Source of the DNA: an uncultured Phycisphaerales bacterium
Lineage (GTDB): Bacteria > Planctomycetota > Phycisphaerae > Tepidisphaerales > Tepidisphaeraceae
Direction: 5' to 3'
Length of the DNA: 64,000 nt
Assembly (NCBI GenBank): GCA_903871935.1
Contig: CAIQIQ010000073.1
Coordinates: 57,203 to 121,202, forward strand
Each line of letters starts with the position of its first letter. The stretch's first letter is position 1. The notes under the pieces were generated by a model. That model saw nothing but the letters and a program-made list of their open reading frames with translations. It searched no databases and had not been told where the DNA came from. Positions 20,047 to 27,962 of this stretch are shown in pieces. Position numbers and translations under genes: made by a program.

Positions 20047-22325
20047 GTCGTGCCGTGCTCCGTGCGTTCGATGACCGATTCCTGCAGGCTGCCCGACAGC
20101 CGGGTGAAATACTCGCTGTAGCCGCCAATGCGCACGATCAGGTCCCCGTGCTTCTCCGGTTCGCGCTGAGCGGCAAGCATCTCGTTCTTGCTGATCACTG
20201 AGATCTGTATCTGCATGCCACCCTTGGCGAAATAGCCGCGGATCAGGCTCACGATCTTCTGCAAGCCCTCGGGCTGGTCAAGCAATTGCCTCTGCAGACG
20301 GATGTTGACTACGGGGGTTCCCACGCCGAGGTCCAGCGGCAGAGTGGTAACCGAGCTGAGCATCGCCGTCGGACCGCGCCGGTCGCGGCCGCTGAACGGG
20401 CCGGCCGAATCCGCCAGAGGGGTTAGGGCCTTACGCCCATCGGGCGTCGCCCCCACGCCGCGCCCGGCTTCGGCATAGGTGGAAAAGAGAATGCACGAGG
20501 CCAGGTAGCGCCCGCCGCGTGGCGGCTCGTGGGCGTACAGTTCGCGCCAGGCGAACTCGATGACCTCTCGACCCAGGTTATCCACCTCCGCAATGTCGTT
20601 GCCGAACTTGGGCGCGCCCAGCAACCGTTGCCGCGTGAACTCATACCCCTGGAAGTCCGCTGCCAACGCCGCCATCAGATCTGCCGCAAGGATCGTCCTG
20701 TTCTGGAACACACAGGAGTGAATTGCCGCCAGCGAATCGATCAGGTTCGCCATTCCCTGGTACGATACGACACTCCAGTTGTAGCGGGCGCCGCCGGCTT
20801 CGAACGACTTGCGCCGTTTCACGCAGTCCCGCGTGAACATCGTCCGATAGAGCTTGGGGTCACCCTCTTCAAAGCGCCGGCGAAGTTGGGCGGAAATGCT
20901 GACGACAAACCTGTCTGTCAGGAACTGGATCTGCCGCCGCACAGCGCCCAGGAAATCGTTGAAGTCTCCAAAATCGGTGAATCGGCCGGTGTGTGGCCCG
21001 GCCTGCCGTCGGGCAACCAGGTCGTACCCATCATGGAGTGCCAACTCCAGCGCCTTCGCGAGGTTGATCTCACCCTCCAGGCTCCCGACGTTGGATAGCC
21101 CCGCAATCATGGTCTCAGTGCATCCGCCAAAGCCCAACTCGCGGGCGTCTTCAGAGCTGAGCCCTAGATCCATCTCGCAGAGCGTCTGGATGTAGAGGTC
21201 ATCGTTGTACAGAGCGGGCCGGCCGCTGCCTTCTCGCAGCGCTTCCAACGCGCGGATGATTGCCGTATCGGGCGTTTGCCCGGTGATGCGGAACGCGACG
21301 TTGGGTCGTCGGATCCGGTTTCGCTTGCAGGCGTCGATGCACTCCAGCGTCAGGGCATTTGTCCCGTCGTGCCCATCGGGTGTCCGTCCGCCGATCTGGA
21401 GATTCCAGCCGTTGAGTCGCTCGAACGACAGGTAGAGTTCATCGAGCAGGCGACGGGCTAGTTCCGGCTTGATCGCTCCGCTGGCAAGGTCGCGCTCGTA
21501 GAGCGCGCCGAGCACCTGGTCTGGCCGGCCGATGCTGTCGCAGCCATCCAGCATCCACGCGAAGTTCACCGCCAGGAAGCCTTGCAGAAACGTCTGTGCC
21601 GGATGCAGGAAGCCGTGCGCAAGGGCATCGGCAATGGGCCGCAACTCCGGCCGACCTGCCGCCGCATCCCGCAGCGCTGCGACGGTGCGACGATGCAGCG
21701 CCAGTACCCCGTCAGAATAGTCCTTCAGCGCTGCCAGCAGATGGCGTTCCCCGGGCACCGCTTGCTCAACCTCTCTGTCGACAGCCGCGATCTGCTGGTC
21801 CAACTCGCGCTGCATGGCAAGGAATCCTTCGCCGACGACCCGTCGCATGTCCGGGTTGCTGTGCGTATATCCGCCAAATTGCACCAGCCGTTTTCCCAGG
21901 TCCTCGACGACCGCGTCGATAACCGCGACGTGTCGAGGGAAGTCCACCTTCTTCTGCTGCGCGATCTCCGGCAAGATGTGGAAGCCGAAGTGGTGGTGGA
22001 AGTTCATGATGAGCGAGGTGGCGAACCACTCGCGATGCGACTCCATCGTCCGCGAATGGGGCAGCGGTTCGCAGGGGATCAACAGTCTGCCCTCCGGCAC
22101 CAAGATCGCCATGTTCTCGTACAGGCGCAGAAATGCCCGCCCGTACGCGCGCGGCCGGGGCAGATCAATCGCCTCATAGAACCCCAGGGCGGCCCATTCG
22201 CCAAGCTCGCGCAAGACCTCCAGCAGTCGTGTGCGGTTCTCAGGATGAAGCAGACCGGTCGTGGCCATGATTGGTCTCTTGCTGGGCGATGGCGTCAGGA
22301 CATAGGCGGCGCACAGGTAATGCAT
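20043..22325 (-). CDS. Glycyl radical enzyme of unknown substrate
   Basis: The 760-residue protein has the full PFL/GRE architecture. The radical loop near the C-terminus reads VRIGGYSEYF, with the radical on Gly735. The active-site thiyl cysteine is Cys402 in FGGCTETM, with Glu404 two residues on. A Cys-x-Glu arrangement is known in dehydratase, lyase and decarboxylase GREs (usually GCVE) and not in pyruvate formate-lyase (CC), so PFL activity is unlikely. The exact substrate cannot be assigned. The ATG at 22325 has GAGG upstream; an ATG at 22268 is a possible alternative. The activase overlaps the 3' end by 4 bp. No microcompartment shell gene is visible next to it. Confidence 0.9.
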   Translation of the reverse strand: MHYLCAAYVLTPSPSKRPIMATTGLLHPENRTRLLEVLRELGEWAALGFYEAIDLPRPRAYGRAFLRLYENMAILVPEGRLLIPCEPLPHSRTMESHREWFATSLIMNFHHHFGFHILPEIAQQKKVDFPRHVAVIDAVVEDLGKRLVQFGGYTHSNPDMRRVVGEGFLAMQRELDQQIAAVDREVEQAVPGERHLLAALKDYSDGVLALHRRTVAALRDAAAGRPELRPIADALAHGFLHPAQTFLQGFLAVNFAWMLDGCDSIGRPDQVLGALYERDLASGAIKPELARRLLDELYLSFERLNGWNLQIGGRTPDGHDGTNALTLECIDACKRNRIRRPNVAFRITGQTPDTAIIRALEALREGSGRPALYNDDLYIQTLCEMDLGLSSEDARELGFGGCTETMIAGLSNVGSLEGEINLAKALELALHDGYDLVARRQAGPHTGRFTDFGDFNDFLGAVRRQIQFLTDRFVVSISAQLRRRFEEGDPKLYRTMFTRDCVKRRKSFEAGGARYNWSVVSYQGMANLIDSLAAIHSCVFQNRTILAADLMAALAADFQGYEFTRQRLLGAPKFGNDIAEVDNLGREVIEFAWRELYAHEPPRGGRYLASCILFSTYAEAGRGVGATPDGRKALTPLADSAGPFSGRDRRGPTAMLSSVTTLPLDLGVGTPVVNIRLQRQLLDQPEGLQKIVSLIRGYFAKGGMQIQISVISKNEMLAAQREPEKHGDLIVRIGGYSEYFTRLSGSLQESVIERTEHGTT

Positions 22326-22378
22326 TGTCAGCCTCGGGCATCAACATCGCAAGCTGGCTAGTCGAGGCGGTCATTCAA

Positions 22379-22395
22379 TTTACTTATAGAGTAAA
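22379..22395. promoter_or_regulatory. Candidate operator palindrome in the GRE / HTH-ClpN divergent region
   Basis: TTTACT and AGTAAA form a perfect inverted repeat with a TATAG centre inside an unusually AT-rich stretch between two divergent genes. It sits about 20 bp before the likely start of the HTH-ClpN gene, where a regulator could block its promoter. Which protein binds is unknown; the HTH protein itself is a candidate. Confidence 0.4.
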
Positions 22396-22415
22396 ATAGA
22401 ATAAACTTGAATAAT

Positions 22416-23069
22416 ATGGATTACAAAGACCCTGAATGGGTGGCGGACACATTGGGATTGGAGATCAACACGATCTACAAGATGCTTCACGATGGCACGA
22501 TCCCGGCCGTCCAGCTTGGTCGTAAGTGGCTGATCAGCGAGGGCACACTGAAGCAATGGCTGGCCGCCGAGGCCGAGCGCCAGACCGCCGCTCGCAAGGC
22601 GGCCAACGCGTCGACCGAGCACACGCTCCGGCGGATGGATAGCTTCAGTTCCGAAGCCCGGCAGGCGCTAAAGGCCGCTCATTCTGAGGCACGTCGCTAC
22701 TGTCACGCCTATCTTGGCCAGGAGCATCTGCTCCTTGGTTTCGCCACCAGCACGGGATGTCCGGCCGGGCGGATCCTCGGCCAACTCGGCCTGACTCCAG
22801 ACGTGATTCGCAGTGAGGTCGAGGCTCGAGTTCAGCCCGGCGACGCGAACCCGCCACCTCGGCGTCTCGGCCGGACTGATCGCTGCAAACGGGCCATGCG
22901 GCTCGCGGCGCGCAAGGCCTGCGAGGCAGGCGAGCGCCTGGTCAGCAGCACACACATGCTGCAGGGCATCGCCGAGCTTGCCGACGGCCTTGGCTACGAG
23001 ATTCTCCGGTCGCGCGGCATTACTGCCGAGCGGATCAGCGAGGCCATCACTCAACAGGAAGGAAAGTGA
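22416..23069 (+). CDS. Excisionase/MerR-like HTH fused to a double Clp_N domain
   Basis: The ATG at 22416 is preferred; a TTG at 22407 is also in frame, and neither has a clear ribosome site. Residues about 1-52 form an excisionase-type winged helix (PEWVADTLGLEINTIYKMLHDGTIPAVQLGRKWLI). After a basic linker, residues about 70-140 and 155-215 are the two helical repeats of a Clp N-domain (ARRYCHAYLGQEHLLLGF and GERLVSSTHMLQGIAELADG). There is no AAA+ module. The protein would thus combine DNA binding with the substrate/adaptor-docking domain of ClpA/C. It is 4 bp upstream of the acyl carrier protein gene and divergent from the glycyl radical operon. Function is inferred only. Confidence 0.8.
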   Translation: MDYKDPEWVADTLGLEINTIYKMLHDGTIPAVQLGRKWLISEGTLKQWLAAEAERQTAARKAANASTEHTLRRMDSFSSEARQALKAAHSEARRYCHAYLGQEHLLLGFATSTGCPAGRILGQLGLTPDVIRSEVEARVQPGDANPPPRRLGRTDRCKRAMRLAARKACEAGERLVSSTHMLQGIAELADGLGYEILRSRGITAERISEAITQQEGK

Positions 23070-23073
23070 AACC

Positions 23074-23325
23074 ATGCCAGAACGCAGCACGCTTCAGCGC
23101 ATCATCGAGATCGTCGCCAAGCAGGCAGACGCACCCGTTGGCGAGGTCACGCCCGACACCCACCTGATCAACGACCTCGGCTTCGACTCCCTCGATGTCA
23201 TGGAAACCGTGATGGAGCTTGAGGACCAGTTCGGGATCGGTGTCGAGGAGGATGACATCCCATCGCTCAATACCCCGAAACTCATCTCCGAGTACGTCGC
23301 CACGCGAACAGTTTCGTCTAGCTGA
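23074..23325 (+). CDS. acpP: Acyl carrier protein
   Basis: The 83-residue protein is a full-length ACP. The phosphopantetheine attachment serine lies in DLGFDSLDVME, within the usual helix-II context, and the helix I region (IIEIVAKQADAPVGEVTP) matches the family. It carries growing acyl chains in fatty acid synthesis or a related pathway. GGAAGG precedes the start and the gap to the HTH-ClpN stop is only 4 bp, so they share a transcript. No other fatty-acid genes are adjacent, so this may be a second or specialised ACP rather than the housekeeping copy; this cannot be settled from the window. Confidence 0.92.
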   Translation: MPERSTLQRIIEIVAKQADAPVGEVTPDTHLINDLGFDSLDVMETVMELEDQFGIGVEEDDIPSLNTPKLISEYVATRTVSSS

Positions 23326-23426
23326 GGTACCGCCGCCACACAAGTCCGTGATGCCTCAGCAGGGCAGATTCCTGCGCATGTGATGGTTTGAGATTCCGCG
23401 CGAGCTGTATGAGCAACGTCAGCGCG

Positions 23427-24050
23427 CTATGATCCCTTCACCGCCGCGATCGCGTAACGCTCCCGGCCTTCAAGGATGTACTTGCGCTCGAAGTTCGTGC
23501 CGATCAACTCTCCCTCGTTCGCCGATGCCGGCGGAGTGTAATCAACGACCTTGAGCGGCGATGCTTTGATGAGTGCATCGATCTGCTCGAAGTATTCCTT
23601 GTGATCGGTCACCACGCGCAAAAGGCCGCCGGGCTTGAGGATGCGTTGAATCTGGTCCAGGAATGGCTGCTGCATCAGCCGGCGCTTGTGGTGGCGTTTC
23701 TTCGGCCATGGATCGGGATGGTAGATGTGCAGCACCGACAGCGATGCATCGGCGATGAATTCGCGAACGAAGTACATCGCCTCGGCCCGAACCGTGCGGG
23801 CGTTGTCACAGTGGTTCCGCCGCAGACGATCCGAGGCATAGCGCCAGAACCAGCGGGCATACTCGACGCCGAAGTAGTTGATCTCCGGATGCAGCTTGCA
23901 CTGCTGGGTGAGGAACGTCCCTTTGCCCATGCCGATCTCCAGTTCAACCGGATGGTCATTGCCAAACAAGACTGCGAAATCGAGCGGCCGCGGCAGTGTT
24001 TCCACGTCCAGGCCAATCGGTTCAACAATGAGCGCTTTGTTCGTCTGCAT
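23427..24050 (-). CDS. trmB: tRNA (guanine-N7-)-methyltransferase
   Basis: The 207-residue product carries TrmB hallmarks: the SAM-binding VELEIGMGKGTFL, the YFGVEYARWF motif, the catalytic HIYHPDPWPKKRHHKRRL stretch with the conserved DPWPKKRH core, and the C-terminal TNFERKY signature (T-x-FE-x-K). It methylates G46 of tRNAs using S-adenosylmethionine. It is transcribed away from the his genes; its start lies about 50 bp from the left end of the palindromic TA-flanked element. No strong ribosome site is seen before the ATG. Confidence 0.95.
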   Translation of the reverse strand: MQTNKALIVEPIGLDVETLPRPLDFAVLFGNDHPVELEIGMGKGTFLTQQCKLHPEINYFGVEYARWFWRYASDRLRRNHCDNARTVRAEAMYFVREFIADASLSVLHIYHPDPWPKKRHHKRRLMQQPFLDQIQRILKPGGLLRVVTDHKEYFEQIDALIKASPLKVVDYTPPASANEGELIGTNFERKYILEGRERYAIAAVKGS

Positions 24051-24100
24051 GGTGAGGCGACTTTGTAGTCGCGTTCTCGCTGCTTGGCAAACCTTGCCTA

Positions 24101-24368
24101 GGCTCTGTCTGAGAAATGGACACCCCCACGACGGCCTGGAATCGGCTCAGATGCAAGAAGCAGCGGCGAAAGCTGGGTCCGTAGACCCTTTGAGCCGATG
24201 CGCCGACGCAGATGAGCCGATTCCAGGCCGCCCTTCGGGTGGGCCGGAAAGGGCACGTCTGCGGCGTTGCCGCTCCTCGATGTGTCGTCGAACACTTTCT
24301 CGTCGCGTCGCCTTGCATCCGTGCCCTTTCCGGCCCATCGTGGGGGTGTCCATTTCTCAGACAGAGCC
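24101..24368. mobile_element. MITE-like palindromic element with 31-bp perfect terminal inverted repeats and TA duplication
   Basis: The two ends (24101-24131 and 24338-24368, starting GGCTCTGTCTGAG and ending in its complement) are perfect 31-bp inverted repeats, each flanked by TA. A TA duplication is the mark of IS630/Tc1-mariner-type insertion. There is no credible ORF. Inside, two inverted modules meet at CCCTTCGGG (24231-24239). Each has an 18-bp perfect stem: 24132-24149 with 24213-24230, and 24240-24257 with 24320-24337. Each module starts with GATGCAAG when read inward and contains a small hairpin, GGGTC-CGTA-GACCC (24175-24188) or GTGT...ACAC (24282-24295). The stems differ in sequence but keep the pairing. 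The right end is 45 bp before hisE. Confidence 0.85.
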
Positions 24369-24413
24369 TAGTCCTGCTTGCTTCACCCGTTGCTTCTGCT
24401 ATATCCCCTCGCC

Positions 24414-24677
24414 ATGAAACGCTTCGACGAGCTTTTCGCGGAACTGCAGAAGAAGGCCCAGTCAAAAGACCCGGCCTCTGGCACCGTCCAGATGCTGCAG
24501 AAGGGCAAACATGCCATCGGCAAGAAGGTGATCGAGGAGGCCGCCGAGGTCTGGATGGCGGCCGAACATGAGGGCAAGGCCCGGACGGCCGAGGAGATCT
24601 CGCAGTTGCTCTATCACCTGCAGGTGATGATGTTGGCGTGCGGGATTACGCTCGAAGAGGTCTACGAATACCTGTAG
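24414..24677 (+). CDS. hisE: Phosphoribosyl-ATP pyrophosphatase
   Basis: The start ATG at 24414 gives the normal HisE N-terminus ([12 protein letters not shown]); 12 further upstream residues of an alternative start are not HisE-like and touch the inserted element. The 87-residue protein has the MazG-like helical core with [14 protein letters not shown] (EExxE metal site) and [14 protein letters not shown]. It hydrolyses phosphoribosyl-ATP to phosphoribosyl-AMP, step two of histidine synthesis. It is a stand-alone HisE, not fused to HisI. hisG follows after 16 bp in the same direction. The palindromic element ends 45 bp upstream, so expression probably depends on a promoter in or across it. 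Confidence 0.93.
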   Translation: MKRFDELFAELQKKAQSKDPASGTVQMLQKGKHAIGKKVIEEAAEVWMAAEHEGKARTAEEISQLLYHLQVMMLACGITLEEVYEYL

Positions 24678-24693
24678 GAAAGAACCGGCTGAC

Positions 24694-25542
24694 ATGTTGC
24701 GTATTGCATTGCCAAACAAGGGATCGCTTGCGGAGCAAGGCCTGGCGCTGATCCGTGAGGCCGGCTACAATTGTTACCCGCACGACCGCGAACTGACCGC
24801 CCGCGATGCCGAGAACGACATCGAGTTTGTCTTCCTGCGCCCGCGCGACATCGCCGTCTATATCGGCGGCGGCATCGTCGATGTCGGCATCACCGGCCGG
24901 GATCTGGCGCAGGATGCCGAAGTGGATTACGCCGAGTTGCTTGGCTTGCGCTTCGGCAAATCCACGTTCTCGTACGCCGTGCCCAAGAGTAGCGCCCTGA
25001 CGCCCGTGCAGTTTGGCGGCACGCGCATTGCCACCAGCTACCCGAACCTGGTGAAGAACAACCTGGCGGCCATCGGCGTGACCGCGAAGATCGTTCGCCT
25101 CGATGGCGCTGTTGAGGTCTCCGTGCAGTTGGGCGTGGCGGATGTGATCGCCGATGTCGTCTCTTCCGGGCGCACGCTCGATCAGGCCGGCCTGAAGGTC
25201 GTCGGCGAACCGATCCTCAAATCCGAAGGCATTCTCATCGCTCGCAGTGCGGACCTGATGAAGCGTGATGATGTGCGCATCCTTCACGACCGCCTGCAGG
25301 GCATCGTCGTCGCCAGTGAATACTGCATGATGGAGTATGACTGTCCGGCGGCGATTCTCGGGCAAGCCTGCGCCATCACGCCGGGTATCGAGTCGCCGAC
25401 CATCTCGCCGCTGGCGGAAAAGGATTGGGTTGCGGTCAAGGCGATGACGAAGCGCAAGGAAGTGAACCAGATCATGGATCGCCTCAAAGCCCTGGGCGCT
25501 AAGGGAATCGTGGTAACCGATATCCGCGCCTGCCGGATCTGA
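24694..25542 (+). CDS. hisG: ATP phosphoribosyltransferase, long form
   Basis: The first enzyme of histidine synthesis condenses ATP and PRPP. The 282-residue length includes the C-terminal regulatory (HisG_C) domain, so this is the long, HisZ-independent form. Landmarks are LRIALPNKGSL at the N-terminus, the DVGITGRDL segment, the PRPP-binding loop near GAVEVSVQLGVADVIADVVSSGRTL, and the C-terminal TISPLAEKDWVAVKAM followed by LKALGAKGIVVTDI. AGGAAAG precedes the start and hisE lies 16 bp upstream. It is convergent with the SRPBCC gene, with a 2-bp gap between stops. Confidence 0.96.
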   Translation: MLRIALPNKGSLAEQGLALIREAGYNCYPHDRELTARDAENDIEFVFLRPRDIAVYIGGGIVDVGITGRDLAQDAEVDYAELLGLRFGKSTFSYAVPKSSALTPVQFGGTRIATSYPNLVKNNLAAIGVTAKIVRLDGAVEVSVQLGVADVIADVVSSGRTLDQAGLKVVGEPILKSEGILIARSADLMKRDDVRILHDRLQGIVVASEYCMMEYDCPAAILGQACAITPGIESPTISPLAEKDWVAVKAMTKRKEVNQIMDRLKALGAKGIVVTDIRACRI

Positions 25543-25544
25543 GG

Positions 25545-26024
25545 TCACTCCCCAAACGCTTTGCGCAGTGCTTTGCTGCGATACCGCAGCATCGAGCGCA
25601 AATGCCAGCAGATGAATAACCAGTCGGCCAGGAAGCCCAGCGCCCCCAGCGGCGGCCGGTAGGTGAGGCGATCGACCACGCGCGTCGTCCTGGAGTCCAG
25701 CGCCTCAAACTCGTGCTCGTGCTTCCAGGCGGCAAACGGTCCGCTCACCTGCACATCGACAAAGCGCGCTTCCATTCCCGAGATCACGGCATGTGGGGGG
25801 TTGAAGATTTCGATCCGCGATTCCCAGCGGATCCGCCGGCCGATCGGGTCCTTCGCCGCGATGACCAGTTTTGATCCCTCTTTCACCGGCAGATCGGCCG
25901 ACTCGACCACGATCGCCTGCGACGGCGGCGAAATGGCGGGCAGATTCTTCACCGGGTCAGTGAAGAACAGCCACACGCGCCCAATCGACGCCGGAACGAT
26001 GGTCTCATGGTGAATGATCGGCAT
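25545..26024 (-). CDS. SRPBCC (START-like) ligand-binding protein
   Basis: The 159-residue product beginning MPIIHHETIVPASIGRVW has the SRPBCC pattern: a first strand, then a helix with FFTDPVKNLP, a central beta sheet (RIRWESRIEIFNPPHAVISGM), and a long C-terminal helix (RSMLRYRSKALRKAF). This resembles the polyketide cyclase / YndB / cell-division-inhibitor SRPBCC group encoded near NAD-dependent epimerases in other bacteria. It would bind a hydrophobic small molecule in its cavity. An ATG 14 codons upstream is less likely as start. Function not assigned. The GT39-like gene lies just upstream in the same direction. Confidence 0.75.
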   Translation of the reverse strand: MPIIHHETIVPASIGRVWLFFTDPVKNLPAISPPSQAIVVESADLPVKEGSKLVIAAKDPIGRRIRWESRIEIFNPPHAVISGMEARFVDVQVSGPFAAWKHEHEFEALDSRTTRVVDRLTYRPPLGALGFLADWLFICWHLRSMLRYRSKALRKAFGE

Positions 26025-26078
26025 TGATTGTGATTCCCATCTGTCAAGACAAATCGTGTCAACCAACCTGCATGTTGA

Positions 26079-27581
26079 TTATTGTTCTTCTTCAATGCTG
26101 CGGAACAGATAGAAGTTGTCGGGCTTTACCAGCGAATGGACCAAGTCCCGGTATCGCGCGTATTGATCCTCAGACATGGTCTGCTTTGCCTGCATCAGCA
26201 AGGGATGATTCTCGAATTCGCTGGAGCTTCGATCCAGGTCGTAGAGTACCAGACCACGCGGCGGGATCATGCTCTCCCGTGCACAGAGAAGAGTAGCCCG
26301 GCTGTCCAAGTTCATTACCGCAGTATGCCACGCATACATCCCGCGCGCAATCACCTGATACCAGCAGAAACACGATCCGGCCAACAACAGACACACTGCG
26401 GCCAGGCGCAAGCGCTGACCGGGCCGGAGCAAGTCCTCAAGCAGCACGACGCAGGGAAATGAGGCCGGGATCAGCGCGAACAGAACGTATCGTGGGCCGG
26501 CCGCCCAGTCGCCGCGCCAGTTCATGAACAGGCTGTAGAAGAGAATCGCGCCGATGCAGAGGATCAGCGCCAGCACGTAGTCGCGCCGGTGAGTCTGCCA
26601 GAACCTTCGCGCTGCGAATAGCGATAGCAGCAGGGCCGGGAACGTCAGCAGGACCGAGTACTGCGGGTCGGCAATGAAGCCGAACAGCCCTGTTGCCACG
26701 TTGCCCAGCGATGCGGTGTGCTCTTCGGGCTTCCACTGGTGATAGCCGCTGTGATACCAGGCGCCGAAGCGCACATGGTTGGCGGTGGCCAGCGAGAGCG
26801 CGATCAGCACCAGCGGGCCGGCGCAGTAGAATGCGATATGCTTGATCCACGCGGGCGTCTTCTGTCGCAGCAGATCCCAGCCGATCCAGCACGCTGTTAG
26901 CGCCCCCAGCAAAATGAACATCGGTCGCGTGTGGACCAGGAGGGCGACCATCAACCAGGCCATCGCAGCTCTGATGCGGTAGGTTCGCGAGGTCGGTTGA
27001 TCCAGTTCCACCATCGCCCAGTACCAGGCTGTCGCGTAGATGCAGATGAACAGCTCCATGCTCTGGGCGCGAAGGTAATACCACAGGAACGAGCAGTAGA
27101 AACAGCCGATTACTAAGAGCAGCCGCGCCGGGATGCTGCTTGTGTATCGCCGGGTGAGGCGAAACAGCATCAGCGCCAGAGCCGCCGATGCCAGCGCATA
27201 CCAGAGGTTCAGTGACACCGTCGGCACCACATCCGTTTCGCCCAGTACCGCCCCGCCCAGGATCGCCGGGATCACCGAGATCGAGCTCATCAGCCCATAT
27301 TTGGAGTACGTCCGGCCGTTGCGGTCATTCTTCACGACGTACTGGCCCGGGCTGCCGTACTTGATCGCTCCTTCTTCCAGCGCCAGCTCTCCGCGGAAGA
27401 CGATGCTCTTGGCTTCGCTGATCCACACCAGCGGGTCGCCGCGCAGAATTTCCGCGGGCATGAGCAGGATGTTGAGCAGCAGCGCCACTACAAAGACGGC
27501 GCCAGAGACCCATCGGATTGAAGAAGTGGATTTCTCCATGCCCATATTCTGATGATCCTTCGTGCCGGTGCAATGATTCAT
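26079..27581 (-). CDS. Polytopic membrane protein, ArnT/GT39-like glycosyltransferase or related
   Basis: AGGAGG lies 7 bp before the ATG at 27581 and fixes the start. The 500-residue protein has about ten hydrophobic segments from residue 25 to about 415 and a soluble C-terminal tail. A first periplasmic loop (ILRGDPLVWISEAKSIVFRGEL) and SPGQYVVKNDRNGRTYSKYGL resemble the membrane GT-C family (DUF2029/PMT-like). The classic DE pair of GT39 is not clear here, so the assignment is to the fold rather than to activity. Lipid-linked sugar transfer to a surface polymer is possible. The Phd/PIN pair starts divergently about 60 bp further on. Confidence 0.65.
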   Translation of the reverse strand: MNHCTGTKDHQNMGMEKSTSSIRWVSGAVFVVALLLNILLMPAEILRGDPLVWISEAKSIVFRGELALEEGAIKYGSPGQYVVKNDRNGRTYSKYGLMSSISVIPAILGGAVLGETDVVPTVSLNLWYALASAALALMLFRLTRRYTSSIPARLLLVIGCFYCSFLWYYLRAQSMELFICIYATAWYWAMVELDQPTSRTYRIRAAMAWLMVALLVHTRPMFILLGALTACWIGWDLLRQKTPAWIKHIAFYCAGPLVLIALSLATANHVRFGAWYHSGYHQWKPEEHTASLGNVATGLFGFIADPQYSVLLTFPALLLSLFAARRFWQTHRRDYVLALILCIGAILFYSLFMNWRGDWAAGPRYVLFALIPASFPCVVLLEDLLRPGQRLRLAAVCLLLAGSCFCWYQVIARGMYAWHTAVMNLDSRATLLCARESMIPPRGLVLYDLDRSSSEFENHPLLMQAKQTMSEDQYARYRDLVHSLVKPDNFYLFRSIEEEQ

Positions 27582-27644
27582 GTGCGTGCCTCCTATGATG
27601 ACACCGCTGCTTGCTCTGTCGGGAGAAGATCTCCCAGTTCGCCC

Positions 27645-27687
27645 TTGCCCCAGGATGTGGCAACACGATACAATCTAGTCAGACTAG
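27645..27687 (+). promoter_or_regulatory. Promoter and operator of the Phd/PIN toxin-antitoxin operon
   Basis: TTGCCC (27645-27650) and TACAAT (27669-27674) are spaced by 18 bp. Directly after the -10 comes a perfect palindrome, CTAGTC-A-GACTAG (27675-27687), covering the expected transcription start, the usual site for antitoxin autorepression. Confidence 0.6.
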
Positions 27688-27704
27688 TCAGGAGCGTGAT
27701 ACGG

Positions 27705-27962
27705 ATGTCCAACCGCTGGCAACTACAGCAAGCCAAGGCTCGTTTCAGCGAGGTGGTGAATCTCGCGATCAGCGACGGGCCACAGGTGATTACACGGCGT
27801 GGGAAGGATGCCGTTGTCATCGTTCGCGCAGATGACTTCGCGAAGTCAGCCGCACCCAGAGTGCCGCTGGGCGAGTTTTTTCTCAACTCGCCACTGCGCG
27901 GTTCTGGGCTGCGCCTGCATCGTCTTCGGGACACGCCCCGGCCGGTCCCCGATCTCAGGTGA
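27705..27962 (+). CDS. Phd/YefM-family antitoxin
   Basis: The ATG at 27705, preceded by AGGAG, gives an 85-residue protein beginning MSNRWQLQQAKARFSEVVNLA, the Phd/YefM N-terminal DNA-binding fold, with ITRRGKDAVVIVRADDF as the second conserved block. The C-terminal 40 residues are variable and would wrap the toxin. It overlaps the PIN toxin start by 4 bp (GTGA). It should repress the promoter through the palindrome at 27675-27687. A longer upstream reading frame has no family support. Confidence 0.88.
   Translation: MSNRWQLQQAKARFSEVVNLAISDGPQVITRRGKDAVVIVRADDFAKSAAPRVPLGEFFLNSPLRGSGLRLHRLRDTPRPVPDLR

Noticed and set aside
20043..22325. Naming the glycyl radical enzyme pflB
   Set aside because: Pyruvate formate-lyase needs adjacent cysteines at the active site; here it is Cys-Thr-Glu.
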